This document shows positions 41,841 to 52,570 of a DNA stretch of 64,000 bases, one piece after another. This stretch comes from an uncultured Pelagibacteraceae bacterium (GTDB lineage Bacteria > Pseudomonadota > Alphaproteobacteria > Pelagibacterales > Pelagibacteraceae), in assembly GCA_902567045.1 (NCBI GenBank), contig CACFLJ010000001.1, forward strand, positions 148,866 to 212,865, in the 5' to 3' direction. The first letter of the stretch is position 1. Each line of letters starts with the position of its first letter. Made by a program: the position numbers and the translations under genes. Below the pieces are notes generated by a model. That model was given only the letters and a program-made list of their open reading frames with translations. It did not search any database and was not told the DNA's origin.

Positions 41841-42287
41841 TTACTTAATATCAATAAGTCTTTTTTTCTTGTGATCTGGTAAAATTCTTTCACAAGCAAT
41901 TGTTAAAAGACCATCCTTAAGTTCAGCATCATTTACTTTTACATCGTCTGCAATAGTAAAAGATCTTGCAAATTGTCTTTGTGATATTCCTTTATGAATA
42001 ATTTCACCGTCTTCATTTTGCTCATCAGACTTATTAAGCTGTTTAGTTCTAACAGTTAATATATTATCTTCGAACTCAACCTCGACATCTTTTTTATTAA
42101 AACCAGCCAATGCAACTTCAATTGAATAGTTGTCTTTACCAGTTTTTCTTATGTTGTATGGCGGATAATTCGATTGCATAGTCATACCACCATTACCAAG
42201 CATACTTTCAAATTGGTCGAACATATCATCGAAACCAATAGAAAACGGTCTTAGTGAGTTAAAGATAGATAGATCCTTACTTGTCAT
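41841..42287 (-). CDS. Small heat shock protein Hsp20
   Basis: Alpha-crystallin domain: YSIEVALAGFNKKDVEVEFEDNILTVRTKQ; IIHKGISQRQFARSFTIADDV. Confidence 0.94.
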   Translation of the reverse strand: MTSKDLSIFNSLRPFSIGFDDMFDQFESMLGNGGMTMQSNYPPYNIRKTGKDNYSIEVALAGFNKKDVEVEFEDNILTVRTKQLNKSDEQNEDGEIIHKGISQRQFARSFTIADDVKVNDAELKDGLLTIACERILPDHKKKRLIDIK

Positions 42288-42387
42288 ATTTACTCCTTTT
42301 GTTAAGCAAGTTTATTTATGTAAGTCCCATTAGGCAACTTACAATACTGATATGGTGACTAATTATAAAATTTCAATACAAGATTAT

Positions 42388-44463
42388 TTAAATTTTTTCT
42401 GCAATTTTTAAGGCAAAAGAGTAATCAAGGGCTATTTCTTCAATTGCGCCATCCCTACCAGATTTCCCTCCATGACCAGCGTTCATCTCTGTTTTTAATA
42501 ATAATAAATTATTATCTGTCTTATATTCTCTTAGTTTGGCAGTAAATTTTGCTGGTTCATCAAATAGAACTCTATTGTCACTAAGACTTGTAGTAATTAA
42601 AATATTTGGGTAATCCATTTTTTTAATATTGTTATATGGAGCATAAGAATAAATATAATCAAAATGATCTTTGTTATCTTTAGCATTTCCAAATTCATCA
42701 AATTCTCCAACTGTTAAAGGTAGTGAATGATCAAGGTTAGTTGTTAAGGAGTCTACAAATGGTACAGCCATTATTAACCCTAAAAATAGCTCAGGAGCTG
42801 CATTTACAACTGCTCCCATCAACAACCCTCCTGCTGAACCACCCATACCTATAATTTTACCTTTAGAAGTATATTTTTTTTCAATTAAGAATTTTGCAAC
42901 AGCAATATAATCTTCAAATGTATTTTTTTTGTTTAAAAGTTTTCCTTCTTTCCACCATTTCATTCCTCTTTCCATTCCTCCTCTTATATGTGCTGTAACC
43001 CAGATTATGTTTCTATTTATAAGGCTCAGTCGTGTAGATGAAAAACCAGGAGACATCGAATTTCCATAAGAACCATAGCCATATAGTAAAAGGTTTGAAG
43101 ATCCATCCAGAATCGTATCCTTATGTCTTGTTATAGTTATTGGCACCATTCTTCCATCATGAGATGGACATTCAATACGCTCAACCACATAATCATTTGA
43201 GTTATGTCCAGATGGAATTTCTTGTTCTTTAACAAGTTTTTTTTCTTTTGATTTTAAATTATATAAAAAAGTCCTTCCTGGTGTTTTAGGAGAAGAATAT
43301 GATAAATACACATTGTCTGTGTTTTTATCTTTTTGAAGCAATGATATGCTCGGAACAATTACTTTTTCGTCACAAAAAATTATCTCTTCTTCTTTGTCTG
43401 TCTTTGGATCACGTAAAATTATTTTTCCAAGTGCATTAGATGTTTCAGATCTAATTATCCAATTACTTAAAAATACCAAACCTCCAATTAATACTTCATC
43501 TTTTGCAGCAACAAATGTCTCCCATTTTGGTTTAACTAAATTAGCACACCTATCAATTTTAAAGTCCTCAGCATTCTCGTTGGTATGTTTATAAAAATAG
43601 TTATCCCAAGAATTTACCGAGTAAATTATACCTCTTTCCCTCTTTTGGATTAATTTAGGTTTTGGATTATTTTCATCAACATTAAAATAATATTGTTCAG
43701 AGGTGTTATGATCAGAACTTGTAATCATAAAATATTTTTCATCTGAACTTAGGCCAATACCAACAGTAAATGCCTCACTTTTTTCTTCAAAGATCAATAA
43801 ATCATCTTTTGTTGCTGTTCCAATTTCATGTCTATAAATAGTTCTGGGCCTATGATGTTCGTCTAATTTAGAATAAAATATATATTTGTCATCTAAACTA
43901 AATTCGATACTTCCACTCGTCTCTTCAATTTTTTCAGTGACTAAATTTCCAGACTTTATATTTCTTATATAAATTGTGTAGTATTCAGATCCTCTTAAAT
44001 CTAAAGAATATCCAAGATATTCATCGTTAAAGCTTACTTCTAAGTCGCCTAAACCAAAATACTCTGTTTTAAGTTTCTCCTTCTCTTTATCGCCATTCCA
44101 TATTTCCTCAACTTTTTCCTCACCAATTTTTCTTCTTAGTTTTATAGAATAATTACCTTTTGCTGTAGTTTTAGTCCAATACTCATAGTTTTTATCCTTG
44201 TAAGGAAGTGACTCATCGTCCAGTTTAATTCTTGCTTTAATCTCATCAAATAGTTTTTTTTGAATATCTTGAGTATCTTTCATTTGGTCAGAAAAAAAAT
44301 CATTTTCATCTTCTAAATATTTTCTTACTTCAGGCAAAAGTTTTGAACTATCCTTTAAAACCTCTAGGATATTTGGTTGATGTATCCAACTATAGTCATC
44401 AGTCCAAGTCGTATTGTGACAAGATTTTATTTCAGGTTTCTTTTCAAGCTGTGGTAATTTCAT
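42388..44463 (-). CDS. ptrB: Oligopeptidase B (S9 family peptidase)
   Basis: GMGGSAGGLLMGAV nucleophile motif; HIRGGMERGMKWWKEGK; NAGHGGKSGR. Confidence 0.92.
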   Translation of the reverse strand: MKLPQLEKKPEIKSCHNTTWTDDYSWIHQPNILEVLKDSSKLLPEVRKYLEDENDFFSDQMKDTQDIQKKLFDEIKARIKLDDESLPYKDKNYEYWTKTTAKGNYSIKLRRKIGEEKVEEIWNGDKEKEKLKTEYFGLGDLEVSFNDEYLGYSLDLRGSEYYTIYIRNIKSGNLVTEKIEETSGSIEFSLDDKYIFYSKLDEHHRPRTIYRHEIGTATKDDLLIFEEKSEAFTVGIGLSSDEKYFMITSSDHNTSEQYYFNVDENNPKPKLIQKRERGIIYSVNSWDNYFYKHTNENAEDFKIDRCANLVKPKWETFVAAKDEVLIGGLVFLSNWIIRSETSNALGKIILRDPKTDKEEEIIFCDEKVIVPSISLLQKDKNTDNVYLSYSSPKTPGRTFLYNLKSKEKKLVKEQEIPSGHNSNDYVVERIECPSHDGRMVPITITRHKDTILDGSSNLLLYGYGSYGNSMSPGFSSTRLSLINRNIIWVTAHIRGGMERGMKWWKEGKLLNKKNTFEDYIAVAKFLIEKKYTSKGKIIGMGGSAGGLLMGAVVNAAPELFLGLIMAVPFVDSLTTNLDHSLPLTVGEFDEFGNAKDNKDHFDYIYSYAPYNNIKKMDYPNILITTSLSDNRVLFDEPAKFTAKLREYKTDNNLLLLKTEMNAGHGGKSGRDGAIEEIALDYSFALKIAEKI

Positions 44464-44481
44464 TTTGAATTGAATTAATAT

Positions 44482-44991
44482 ATGAATATTTTTTTTATAA
44501 CACTTATTATTTTTATAGTTGTATATGTTCTTCTGACTTGGTTTGCCAGGAGTTCTGCTAAAAAAATTTCAAGATTTATAAGAATATTAATTATTATTTC
44601 TGCAATAGTATTAGCCCTTGTTATGGCGTATGCAGGAAGATATATATTTTCACTACCTTTTGTTTTGGCAATCTTACCCTTGATAAAAACTAAAGCTGGG
44701 ATATCTTTATTTCAACTTCTAAGATTATGGGGACTTTTTAGAGTTTTAAGAAATTCGGGGCGATTTAACTTTAATAATTTTAATCAATCAGCAAACAAAC
44801 AAAATATATCCTTAGATGAGGCGTATAAAATATTAAATTTAAAATCTGATATTAAATACACTAAAGAACAAGTAATGCAGTCTTATAAATCTATAATGAA
44901 AAAAATTCATCCAGATGTAAGTCCAGAGCTAACTAGGCTAGCCTCAATAGTGAATGAAGCGAAAGAAATTGTGATAAAAAATATTAGCTAA
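44482..44991 (+). CDS. Membrane-anchored DnaJ-domain protein
   Basis: N-terminal TM segments; C-terminal J-like domain LDEAYKILNLKSD...MKKIHPDVSPE. Confidence 0.75.
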   Translation: MNIFFITLIIFIVVYVLLTWFARSSAKKISRFIRILIIISAIVLALVMAYAGRYIFSLPFVLAILPLIKTKAGISLFQLLRLWGLFRVLRNSGRFNFNNFNQSANKQNISLDEAYKILNLKSDIKYTKEQVMQSYKSIMKKIHPDVSPELTRLASIVNEAKEIVIKNIS

Positions 44992-45937
44992 TAATTGATT
45001 TAAATTTTTCATAAATTTTTTCTGGATTAATTTTTTCTTTCCCTCTCGAATTGTGTGAGACATCATTCATACCATCTGGGATTATTGGATACATATTTGG
45101 ACTGTAGCTACCGTATAATAATGGGGTATCAGACATTAAAACTATTGTAGGAACATTTAAAGCAGCAGAGAGATGGCTGAAACTAGAGTCGTTACATATT
45201 GAGATTTTACAATTCTTGATGATTGGCAATATTTCTGAAATTAAATTATTATCTAAAGAGACACAAATTTCTTTATAAGATGATATTATACTTTTAAGTA
45301 TTAATTGTTCTTCTTCATTTTTTCCTGTTGCTAAGTAAAAAACGCAGTCATAATCCTTAATCACAAAATCTATAAATTTTTTAAATTTGTCTGCAGGTAT
45401 TCTTTTAGTGGGACCAGATCCCCCAATTCCTAATAAAATATTTACTTTATTTTTTGAAATTGAAAGTCTTTGTGCAGCTAATTTTATCGAACTTTCACTA
45501 ATTTCAATTTGTGGGTTACTTTCTACTTCTAAATTAATTTTTTTTAATAATTTTTGAGCAGCCTCAATTACATGCTGTCCCTTTTTTTCAAATAGTGGAT
45601 ACTGATATATGTTTTTAATACCCGCAACTGTACAAATCAGTCTATATCTTAGCGATGAATTAAATATAAATACTTTGTCAAATAATCTTTCTTTAATTTC
45701 ATTTTTAAGTTTAAAAAAGCCAAAAAGTCCATTGTGTTCATTATTTTTATTATCTCTTTTTAAATAAATTATTTCTTTAATGTATTTTAAATTATCTACG
45801 TATTGATTTGCTTTTGTACTTTCTTTTATTAAAAGAGTAACAGGTGAATTGTATTTTTTTGAAATAGCTTCTACAAACGGCAAAAAAATTACCATATCTC
45901 CAATTCCCATGCGGTTTTGTATAACAAGTATATTCAT
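44984..45937 (-). CDS. Glycosyltransferase family 9 (heptosyltransferase-like)
   Basis: ILVIQNRMGIGDMVIFLPFVEAI; GIGGSGPTKRIPADKF; CNDSSFSHLSAALNVPTI. Confidence 0.82.
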   Translation of the reverse strand: MNILVIQNRMGIGDMVIFLPFVEAISKKYNSPVTLLIKESTKANQYVDNLKYIKEIIYLKRDNKNNEHNGLFGFFKLKNEIKERLFDKVFIFNSSLRYRLICTVAGIKNIYQYPLFEKKGQHVIEAAQKLLKKINLEVESNPQIEISESSIKLAAQRLSISKNKVNILLGIGGSGPTKRIPADKFKKFIDFVIKDYDCVFYLATGKNEEEQLILKSIISSYKEICVSLDNNLISEILPIIKNCKISICNDSSFSHLSAALNVPTIVLMSDTPLLYGSYSPNMYPIIPDGMNDVSHNSRGKEKINPEKIYEKFKSIIS

Positions 45938-45985
45938 ATGTTTTTATAACCTTTACTAATTTGAATTTTTATATAAATTTTAGAT

Positions 45986-46870
45986 ATGGAACAAATTAAA
46001 GGCATATACGCTGCAGGACTATCAGTTTTAGATAAAAATCTTGCTTTAGATGTTAAAAATACCATTAAACATGCCGAAAATGTTATTGATTTAGGTTGCC
46101 ATGGGGTTGTTTTCTTTGGCAGCACAGGCCAGTCCCAACTGATATCCTTAAGTGAAAAAATTCAATTAATTAATGAGCTACCCAATAGCAGACATAAAAA
46201 TAAATTTATAATCGGCACTGGTCTTAATTCTTTAATTGACACTATTAATTTAATGAAAATTTCTAAATCTATGGGTTTCAATAATTTTTTAATTATGCCC
46301 CCTGCTTATTATAAGTATGGTGATGATGAGGTAATTAATTTTTATTCTAGAATTATCAGTGAGATTAATGACTGTAAGATTATCTTATATAATTTTGAAA
46401 AGCTTTGTGGATATAAGTTTAGTATTCAATGTGTTGAAAATTTGGTCAAGAAATTTCCTGATCAAATTGTTGGCGTGAAGGATAGTAGTTATAATTTATT
46501 TGAAACTCTAAAAATAAAAAATTTTTCTATTTTTCCAGGTTCTGAAGCAAAATTATTAAAAGGTTTAGAACTTGGATGTGATGGGGTAATTACAGCGACA
46601 ACGAATGTTACAGGTCACCTAGCTAGAGAAATTTATGATAATTTTAATAATAAGTTATCATTAAAGTCTAATCAAAATTTATGTGACATAAGAATGTCAT
46701 TTGATGAATATAATTTAATTTCTGGACTTCATACTCTAATGGCACAAAAAAATTCAATTTATGAGAATCTTTTACCTCCCTTAAAATTACTAGATGAAAC
46801 AGAAAAAAATAATCTTCTTTCAAATCTAAAGAAACTTAATTTTAATATGGAGATATTAAAAGCAGCATAA
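45986..46870 (+). CDS. Dihydrodipicolinate synthase/N-acetylneuraminate lyase family protein
   Basis: GVVFFGSTGQSQLISLSEK; IVGVKDSSYN catalytic Lys; FPGSEAKLLKGLELGCDGVI. Confidence 0.85.
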   Translation: MEQIKGIYAAGLSVLDKNLALDVKNTIKHAENVIDLGCHGVVFFGSTGQSQLISLSEKIQLINELPNSRHKNKFIIGTGLNSLIDTINLMKISKSMGFNNFLIMPPAYYKYGDDEVINFYSRIISEINDCKIILYNFEKLCGYKFSIQCVENLVKKFPDQIVGVKDSSYNLFETLKIKNFSIFPGSEAKLLKGLELGCDGVITATTNVTGHLAREIYDNFNNKLSLKSNQNLCDIRMSFDEYNLISGLHTLMAQKNSIYENLLPPLKLLDETEKNNLLSNLKKLNFNMEILKAA

Positions 46871-46871
46871 G

Positions 46872-48059
46872 ATGAAGTTAGTAAGTTTTTTAAATAGTTT
46901 GTTTAAACATGATGGTTTCGAACTTATTGATTCAAATTCAAAAAAATATGTAATTGGAAAACCTTCCAGGGAAAAACCAATATCGCTTAAATTGCTTGAT
47001 CAAAAATTAATGCAAAAATTGCTTTTATATCCTGACTTATATTTTGGTGAAGCTTATATGGATGGATCGCTAGTTATTGAAAATGGAAATATAACAGAAT
47101 TTTTAGATTTGGCTTTTAAAAATATTGGTAGAGGAAATATAAATTCTTATGGAGCTGTGATAAAAAAATTGAGAGGTACATATAGGTATCTTACAAGTTT
47201 TAACAAAATTGCAAAATCTAAAGAAAATGTAGCTCATCATTATGACATATCTGAAAAACTTTATGATTTATTTTTAGATGAGAATAGACAATACTCTTGT
47301 GCTTACTTTAAAAATGAAAATGATACTTTGGAACAAGCTCAAAATAATAAAATTCACCATATAATAAAAAAATTAAATATACAGCCTAATCAGAAAGTTT
47401 TAGATATAGGTTCAGGTTGGGGAACTTTAGCTTTAGCAATAGCAAAAGAGACACAAGCTAGTGTTACAGGAATTACATTGTCAGAAAATCAATTTAAATA
47501 TAGCAAGAATAAAGCAAAAGAGATGAACCTTTCTAACAAAGTAGATTTCAAACTTATTGATTATAGGCAGCTAAACGAAAAATTTGATAGAGTAGTGAGT
47601 GTTGGGATGTTTGAGCATGTAGGGAGAAAATTTTATAGAACATATTTTAATAAAGTTTTTAAACTTTTGAACGAAAGAGGAATAGCATTAATTCACACTA
47701 TTGGCTCATCGATGCCTCCAAGAGATCCACAACCGTGGATCCAGAAGTATATTTTTCCAGGAGGTTACACGCCTAGTTTAAGTGAAGTTGCAAATCCTAT
47801 TGAAAACTCAGGTCTGATCGTATCAGATATTGAAGTTCTAAGAATGCACTATGCACATACCTTAAGGAATTGGAAAGAAAGATTTTTATCAAAAAAAGAC
47901 ATGGTTTTAGACATGTTTGACGAAAAATTTTTTAGGATGTGGGAATTTTACTTGGCTAGTTGTGAAATGGCATTCAAATGGGGAGACCAGGTTGTATTTC
48001 AGTTTCAGCTATCAAAAGACAATAGCTCAGTTCCTAATACTCGGGACTATATTTATTAA
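46872..48059 (+). CDS. cfa: Cyclopropane-fatty-acyl-phospholipid synthase family methyltransferase
   Basis: VAHHYDISEKLYDLFLDENRQYSCAYF; VLDIGSGWGTLALAIAKE; SVGMFEHVGRKFY. Confidence 0.93.
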   Translation: MKLVSFLNSLFKHDGFELIDSNSKKYVIGKPSREKPISLKLLDQKLMQKLLLYPDLYFGEAYMDGSLVIENGNITEFLDLAFKNIGRGNINSYGAVIKKLRGTYRYLTSFNKIAKSKENVAHHYDISEKLYDLFLDENRQYSCAYFKNENDTLEQAQNNKIHHIIKKLNIQPNQKVLDIGSGWGTLALAIAKETQASVTGITLSENQFKYSKNKAKEMNLSNKVDFKLIDYRQLNEKFDRVVSVGMFEHVGRKFYRTYFNKVFKLLNERGIALIHTIGSSMPPRDPQPWIQKYIFPGGYTPSLSEVANPIENSGLIVSDIEVLRMHYAHTLRNWKERFLSKKDMVLDMFDEKFFRMWEFYLASCEMAFKWGDQVVFQFQLSKDNSSVPNTRDYIY

Positions 48060-48090
48060 AATATTACTGATAAATAATTAGACAGTAATA

Positions 48091-49244
48091 ATGAAAAAAA
48101 ATAAAAAAAAAAAGTTAAAAAGAAAAAGAAAGCTAGAAAGATTCTTACAAAAATAAAAAAAAAAGTAAAGAAGAAGAAAATTCTAGGGGTTAAAAGAAAA
48201 AAAAATATTCAAAAAAAATCAGTTCTTAAAAAAAAAATTAAAAATAATTTTATTACAAAATCAGTAAGAGTAGAGGAAAATTTAAAATCAAAACTAAATG
48301 TCAAAGTCAAATTTGATATTTTTGCAATTGATAGAGGTATATCTAAATTCTTCAATTCTATTGATGGAAAAATAAATGAATTTAAATCCCAAAGAAAAGA
48401 TGAAAAAAGAAGATTAAAATTAATAGAAATAGAAAAAAAAGATAAAGAAAAAGAAAAAATAAAAAAACAAAAAATCTTACAAGAGGAGAAACAATTAAGA
48501 TTAAAAGAGCAGCAACTAAAGGATGAAGAAAGAATAGAAAAATTAAGAGCCAAAGACTTAAAATTATTTTTGAGAAAAGAGCAAGCACTCTTGAGAAAAG
48601 AGCAATCTGAGAGACAAAAGAAATTTTTACAAGAATTAAGAATTCAAAAACAGATTGAAAGATTTAGAATAAGAGAAGTAAAAGAATTAGAAAAACTTGA
48701 GAAAATTTCTTTAAGAGAAAAAAGAGAGGATTATGGAAAATTACAACAAAGAATAGAAAATTTAAAAAATAAATACAGACTTATAAGAGACCAAAAAATT
48801 AGAGAAAGAGTAGAAGCTCTTGGTGTTAAGACAGACGAAGCTGATGACAGATCGATACTTCTTCAAAAGGAAAGAGAATATAATTTAGCAAGACAAAAAA
48901 TTGAGTTTGCTTTAGAAAGTTTTTATAGGAGTGCTAATAGTTTAGTTTTCCAATTAAACAAAAGATATATTACCAGGCACATGTCTATTTTTAGATGTAT
49001 TGATAAAAGGTTTGAGACAGGAGAAATATTTATTAAATGGGACGAGTCTGCTGATGATGAATGGTTAATTTTAATATATATAAAGGATAATTCACCCGAT
49101 AAAGGAATAATAATAGAAGATAAGACAAATGAAGAAAAAAATATGTCTCATGAATTTAAAACTAATGAGATATTTAAAGCCTCAGACCTGATGGTAGACT
49201 CTCTTACACAACTAATTTCAAAGAAAAGACAAAAACAGCAATAA
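48091..49244 (+). CDS. Lys-rich, coiled-coil hypothetical protein; intact only with a +1/-1 frame change at an A11 tract (48103-48113)
   Basis: ATG at 48091 runs into a stop in its own frame, but the frame of the listed ORF (48570-49244) is open back to 48105 and continues as KKVKKKKKARKILTKIKKK... directly after the A11 run. Confidence 0.6.
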
Positions 49245-49252
49245 ATTTTTAT

Positions 49253-50677
49253 TTACTCATTTACGTAAACCGAAACTCCTCTTGAATTTATATCTACGTC
49301 AAATTTTTTATGGAGAGGCGGAAAAGCCCTTTGAGAACAATCAAGTCTGTCACATGTTCTACATGATACACCAATAGGTAATTCTGATTTTTTATCACTA
49401 AGATCTAAATTTTCAGTATATACAAATTCTTTTGCATATTTTGCTTCACAACCAAGACCTATAGATAACATACTTTTTTTTTGTCCATATCTTCCAACAC
49501 CTTTTTCAACAGTTTTCGCAATGCAAACATATTTTTCTCCATTAGTCATCTTACTAACTGCTGCTTGAATAACTCCTGGTCTTGAAAATGCTGAGTAGAC
49601 ATTCCATCTCGGACAAGCTCCTCCATATCTTGGTATCTCTATACCTGATAATGAGAATCTTTTTGAAATATTTCCAGCAACATCTACTCTTAAAAAATGA
49701 AAAGGTATTCCTGGAAGTTTTGGATCTTGTAAGCATGTTACTCTATGAGCTACCTGTTCAAAAGAAGTTGCAAATGTATTTTGTAAAAGTTCCAAATCAT
49801 ATTTTAGTTCTTTGCATTCTTTATGAAAAAGAGAGTAGGGCATTAATATTGCAGCTCCACAATAATTTAAAAGTGCAACCCTCGTTAATTTTTTAGACTC
49901 CTCTGTTGGAAAATTAAATGTTGCAAGATATTCATCAATTTCTTTTGATGCACCTTCTTGTGAAATTTGTGCTGCAGCAAAAAGTTTTTTTGTTTCAAGT
50001 GAAAGATAATCAGATAATAATAATTCTTTATCTTTTACTTTATATATTTTTGAGAATGGCTTTCCCTCTTTAGGTATTACATCTTTTACAGTTATACCAT
50101 ACTCATCTTTTAAAAATTCACATAGCGCAATATATCTTGTTCTATTATTTTGTTTTACTTTATCAAAAATTCCATTAGCAAATTCTTCCAACTTTGGAAA
50201 AAAATTTTTATTTTCTTGTAAAAAATCTGAAATTACCTCTCCAGGAAAAGCATTTTTTCTTCCATCAATAATTTTACCTGAAATATTTTCTAATTTATTT
50301 ACAATGTCATGATCTTTTTGTTTAAAGTTGTCACCAAGTTTTATTAAAGCTTTGGCTATTTTTGGATTTGTATTGACTAGATCTTTCACTTCAGGCCCTA
50401 GGATATCTAGATCTTCAAAAATCTCATCGCCCAGTAATTCAGATATGTTATTTTCAAGATTTATATCTGTTTTACTTGTTAGATCTGAAAGCTCTATTTT
50501 AAGTTTATCACAGACCCTTAATAGCAAGTCTCCATCTATTTTCCTTTTTCCACTTTCAATAAGATTCAAATAGCTGGGAGAAATGGACATCTCCTCTGCA
50601 AGTTTATTAGCTTGCATACCTAGTTGCCTTCTAAAAGCTTTGATTTTTGGACCAATTTTTGTATCAATTTGACTCAT
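49253..50677 (-). CDS. XRE-family transcriptional regulator of the short-chain fatty-acyl (ScfR/RamB-like) type
   Basis: N-terminal HTH LGMQANKLAEEMSISPSYLNLIESGKRKI; long C-terminal domain ending in Cys-rich GVSCRTCDRLDCSQRAFPPL. Confidence 0.88.
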   Translation of the reverse strand: MSQIDTKIGPKIKAFRRQLGMQANKLAEEMSISPSYLNLIESGKRKIDGDLLLRVCDKLKIELSDLTSKTDINLENNISELLGDEIFEDLDILGPEVKDLVNTNPKIAKALIKLGDNFKQKDHDIVNKLENISGKIIDGRKNAFPGEVISDFLQENKNFFPKLEEFANGIFDKVKQNNRTRYIALCEFLKDEYGITVKDVIPKEGKPFSKIYKVKDKELLLSDYLSLETKKLFAAAQISQEGASKEIDEYLATFNFPTEESKKLTRVALLNYCGAAILMPYSLFHKECKELKYDLELLQNTFATSFEQVAHRVTCLQDPKLPGIPFHFLRVDVAGNISKRFSLSGIEIPRYGGACPRWNVYSAFSRPGVIQAAVSKMTNGEKYVCIAKTVEKGVGRYGQKKSMLSIGLGCEAKYAKEFVYTENLDLSDKKSELPIGVSCRTCDRLDCSQRAFPPLHKKFDVDINSRGVSVYVNE

Positions 50678-50683
50678 TTTATA

Positions 50684-50787
50684 TTTTGTAAATTTTGTAA
50701 ATTTAAATTTACACGAAATTATTCAATTTTACAAGTAAAATGTAATTAATTGTAGCTTTTGTAAATATTGTAAATTATAAAGTTTAC
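50684..50787. promoter_or_regulatory. Operator-like cluster of TTTTGTAAA motifs in the divergent regulator/aceA region
   Basis: TTTTGTAAA-TTTTGTAAA at 50684-50701, inverted AAATTTAC, TTTTACAAG, TTTTGTAAATATTGTAAA at about 50757-50774, and AGTTTAC. Confidence 0.65.
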
Positions 50788-50949
50788 ATGGAAAAAAATA
50801 AAATTAACAATATAGAAAATAACTACCAAATTACTAATAATGAAGAGCATTCTGAGCACAAGTCAAAAGGTATTTACATTAGAGACGATCATTGCGACTG
50901 GGGATCTAGCGGAATGAACGAATTTACAGAAGAATACAGCTCAAAATAG
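50788..50949 (+). CDS. 53-aa conserved-looking small ORF (not in supplied track)
   Basis: MEKNKINNIENNYQITNNEEHSEHKSKGIYIRDDHCDWGSSGMNEFTEEYSSK*; begins right after the operator cluster, upstream of and co-directional with aceA. Confidence 0.55.
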   Translation: MEKNKINNIENNYQITNNEEHSEHKSKGIYIRDDHCDWGSSGMNEFTEEYSSK

Positions 50950-50993
50950 TCATTAGTCATTTCTAGTAATTTAATCAAAAGAGAGGGGTTTAA

Positions 50994-52268
50994 GTGTCAG
51001 CTGAGAATATTTCATACGATTTACAAAGATTTGCAGGAATTAAAAGAGATTATACACCTGAAGAAGTTGAAAGATTAAGAGGTTCAATCAAAATTGAGTA
51101 TTCTATGTGTAAAATGCAGTCTCAAAAGCTTTGGAAACTGCTTAATTCAGAGGCATATGTTAACACCCTTGGATCGCTTTCAGGAAATCATGCAGTACAA
51201 CATGCTAAAGCAGGTTTAAAAGCAATATATTTAAGCGGATGGCAGGTAGCAGCGGATGCTAATAGTGCTGGAGAAATGTATCCTGACCAATCTTTATATC
51301 CATACGATAGTGCCCCAAAATTAGTTGAAACAATGAACAATTCATTAACTAGAGCAGATCAAATTCAACATATGGAAATGATTGATGGAGATATGGATAA
51401 AAGTAAAAGAACTGATTATATGTTGCCAATTATAGCTGACGGAGAAGCTGGATTTGGTGGACCATTAAACGTTTTCGAATTAACAAAAAAATTTATAAGG
51501 GCAGGTGCTGCAGGAGTTCACTTTGAAGATCAACTTGCTAGTGAAAAAAAATGTGGCCACATGGGTGGAAAAGTTTTAGTTCCAACTGGAACAATGGTAC
51601 GAAACCTGAAAGCCGCAAGGTTGGCAGCTGATATAGCAGATGTGCCATTAATAATTTTAGCAAGAACAGATGCAAATGCTGCAAAACTAATCACAAATGA
51701 TTTTGATGATAATGATAAACCATTTTTAACAGGTGAAAGATCACCAGAAGGTTTCTTTTATGTTAAAGATGGAATTGAGCAAGCAATTTCAAGAGGTCTT
51801 GCGTATGCACCATACGCAGATTTAATTTGGTGTGAAACTGCTACTCCAAATTTAGAAGAAGCAAAGAAATTCGCTGATGCTATACATGAAAAATTTCCTG
51901 GAAAAATGTTAGCTTACAACTGTTCTCCATCATTTAATTGGAAGAAACATTTATCTGATGAAGAAATTGGATCATTTCAAAGAAAGATTGGAGAAATGGG
52001 ATATAAATTTCAATTCATTACATTGGCAGGTTTTCACACTCAAAACATTGCAATATTTGAATTGGCAGAAAAATATAAATCAGAGGGTATGACTGCTTAC
52101 TCAAAAATTCAACAGCATGAATTTGCTAGAGAAAAAGATGGATACACAAGTGTGAAACATCAAAGAGAAGTAGGTACATCTTATTTTGATGCAGTTTCAA
52201 ATACAATAAGCTCAGGTAAAAGCTCAACTACCGCAATGGAAGGATCAACTGAGTCAGAACAGTTTTAA
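50994..52268 (+). CDS. aceA: Isocitrate lyase
   Basis: GTG start; [24 protein letters not shown]; catalytic [25 protein letters not shown]. Confidence 0.96.
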   Translation: MSAENISYDLQRFAGIKRDYTPEEVERLRGSIKIEYSMCKMQSQKLWKLLNSEAYVNTLGSLSGNHAVQHAKAGLKAIYLSGWQVAADANSAGEMYPDQSLYPYDSAPKLVETMNNSLTRADQIQHMEMIDGDMDKSKRTDYMLPIIADGEAGFGGPLNVFELTKKFIRAGAAGVHFEDQLASEKKCGHMGGKVLVPTGTMVRNLKAARLAADIADVPLIILARTDANAAKLITNDFDDNDKPFLTGERSPEGFFYVKDGIEQAISRGLAYAPYADLIWCETATPNLEEAKKFADAIHEKFPGKMLAYNCSPSFNWKKHLSDEEIGSFQRKIGEMGYKFQFITLAGFHTQNIAIFELAEKYKSEGMTAYSKIQQHEFAREKDGYTSVKHQREVGTSYFDAVSNTISSGKSSTTAMEGSTESEQF

Positions 52269-52279
52269 ATGATTGGTTA

Positions 52280-52570
52280 ATGTTTACTAGTGGTCTTCTC
52301 TTAACATTAAGCTACCTGTTATTTAAATATACAGTTCAATGGATTCAATATTATAATCAGACAGATTCAAGAATGCCTAATTCTATATGGCGTTATACTT
52401 GTGATTATAAAGTTATTGGTATCAGAGATATTTGTGATCTTGATGATAAGCCATTTGTAAGACAAAGAAGAAAAAGAGATAAAATTGTTACTTTTATGTA
52501 TTTTATAGTAATCTTAGCCTTTATATTTTCTATGTATTTTATGGCTAGTTTATTAGGATTAATTCTTTAG
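52280..52570 (+). CDS. Small membrane protein, uncharacterised
   Basis: 96 aa with N- and C-terminal TM segments; directly downstream of aceA. Confidence 0.6.
   Translation: MFTSGLLLTLSYLLFKYTVQWIQYYNQTDSRMPNSIWRYTCDYKVIGIRDICDLDDKPFVRQRRKRDKIVTFMYFIVILAFIFSMYFMASLLGLIL

Noticed and set aside
48209-48588. Two minus-strand Phe/Leu-rich ORFs resembling membrane proteins
   Set aside because: Antisense to the Lys-rich coiled-coil gene; poly-Lys codons give poly-Phe/Leu on the opposite strand.
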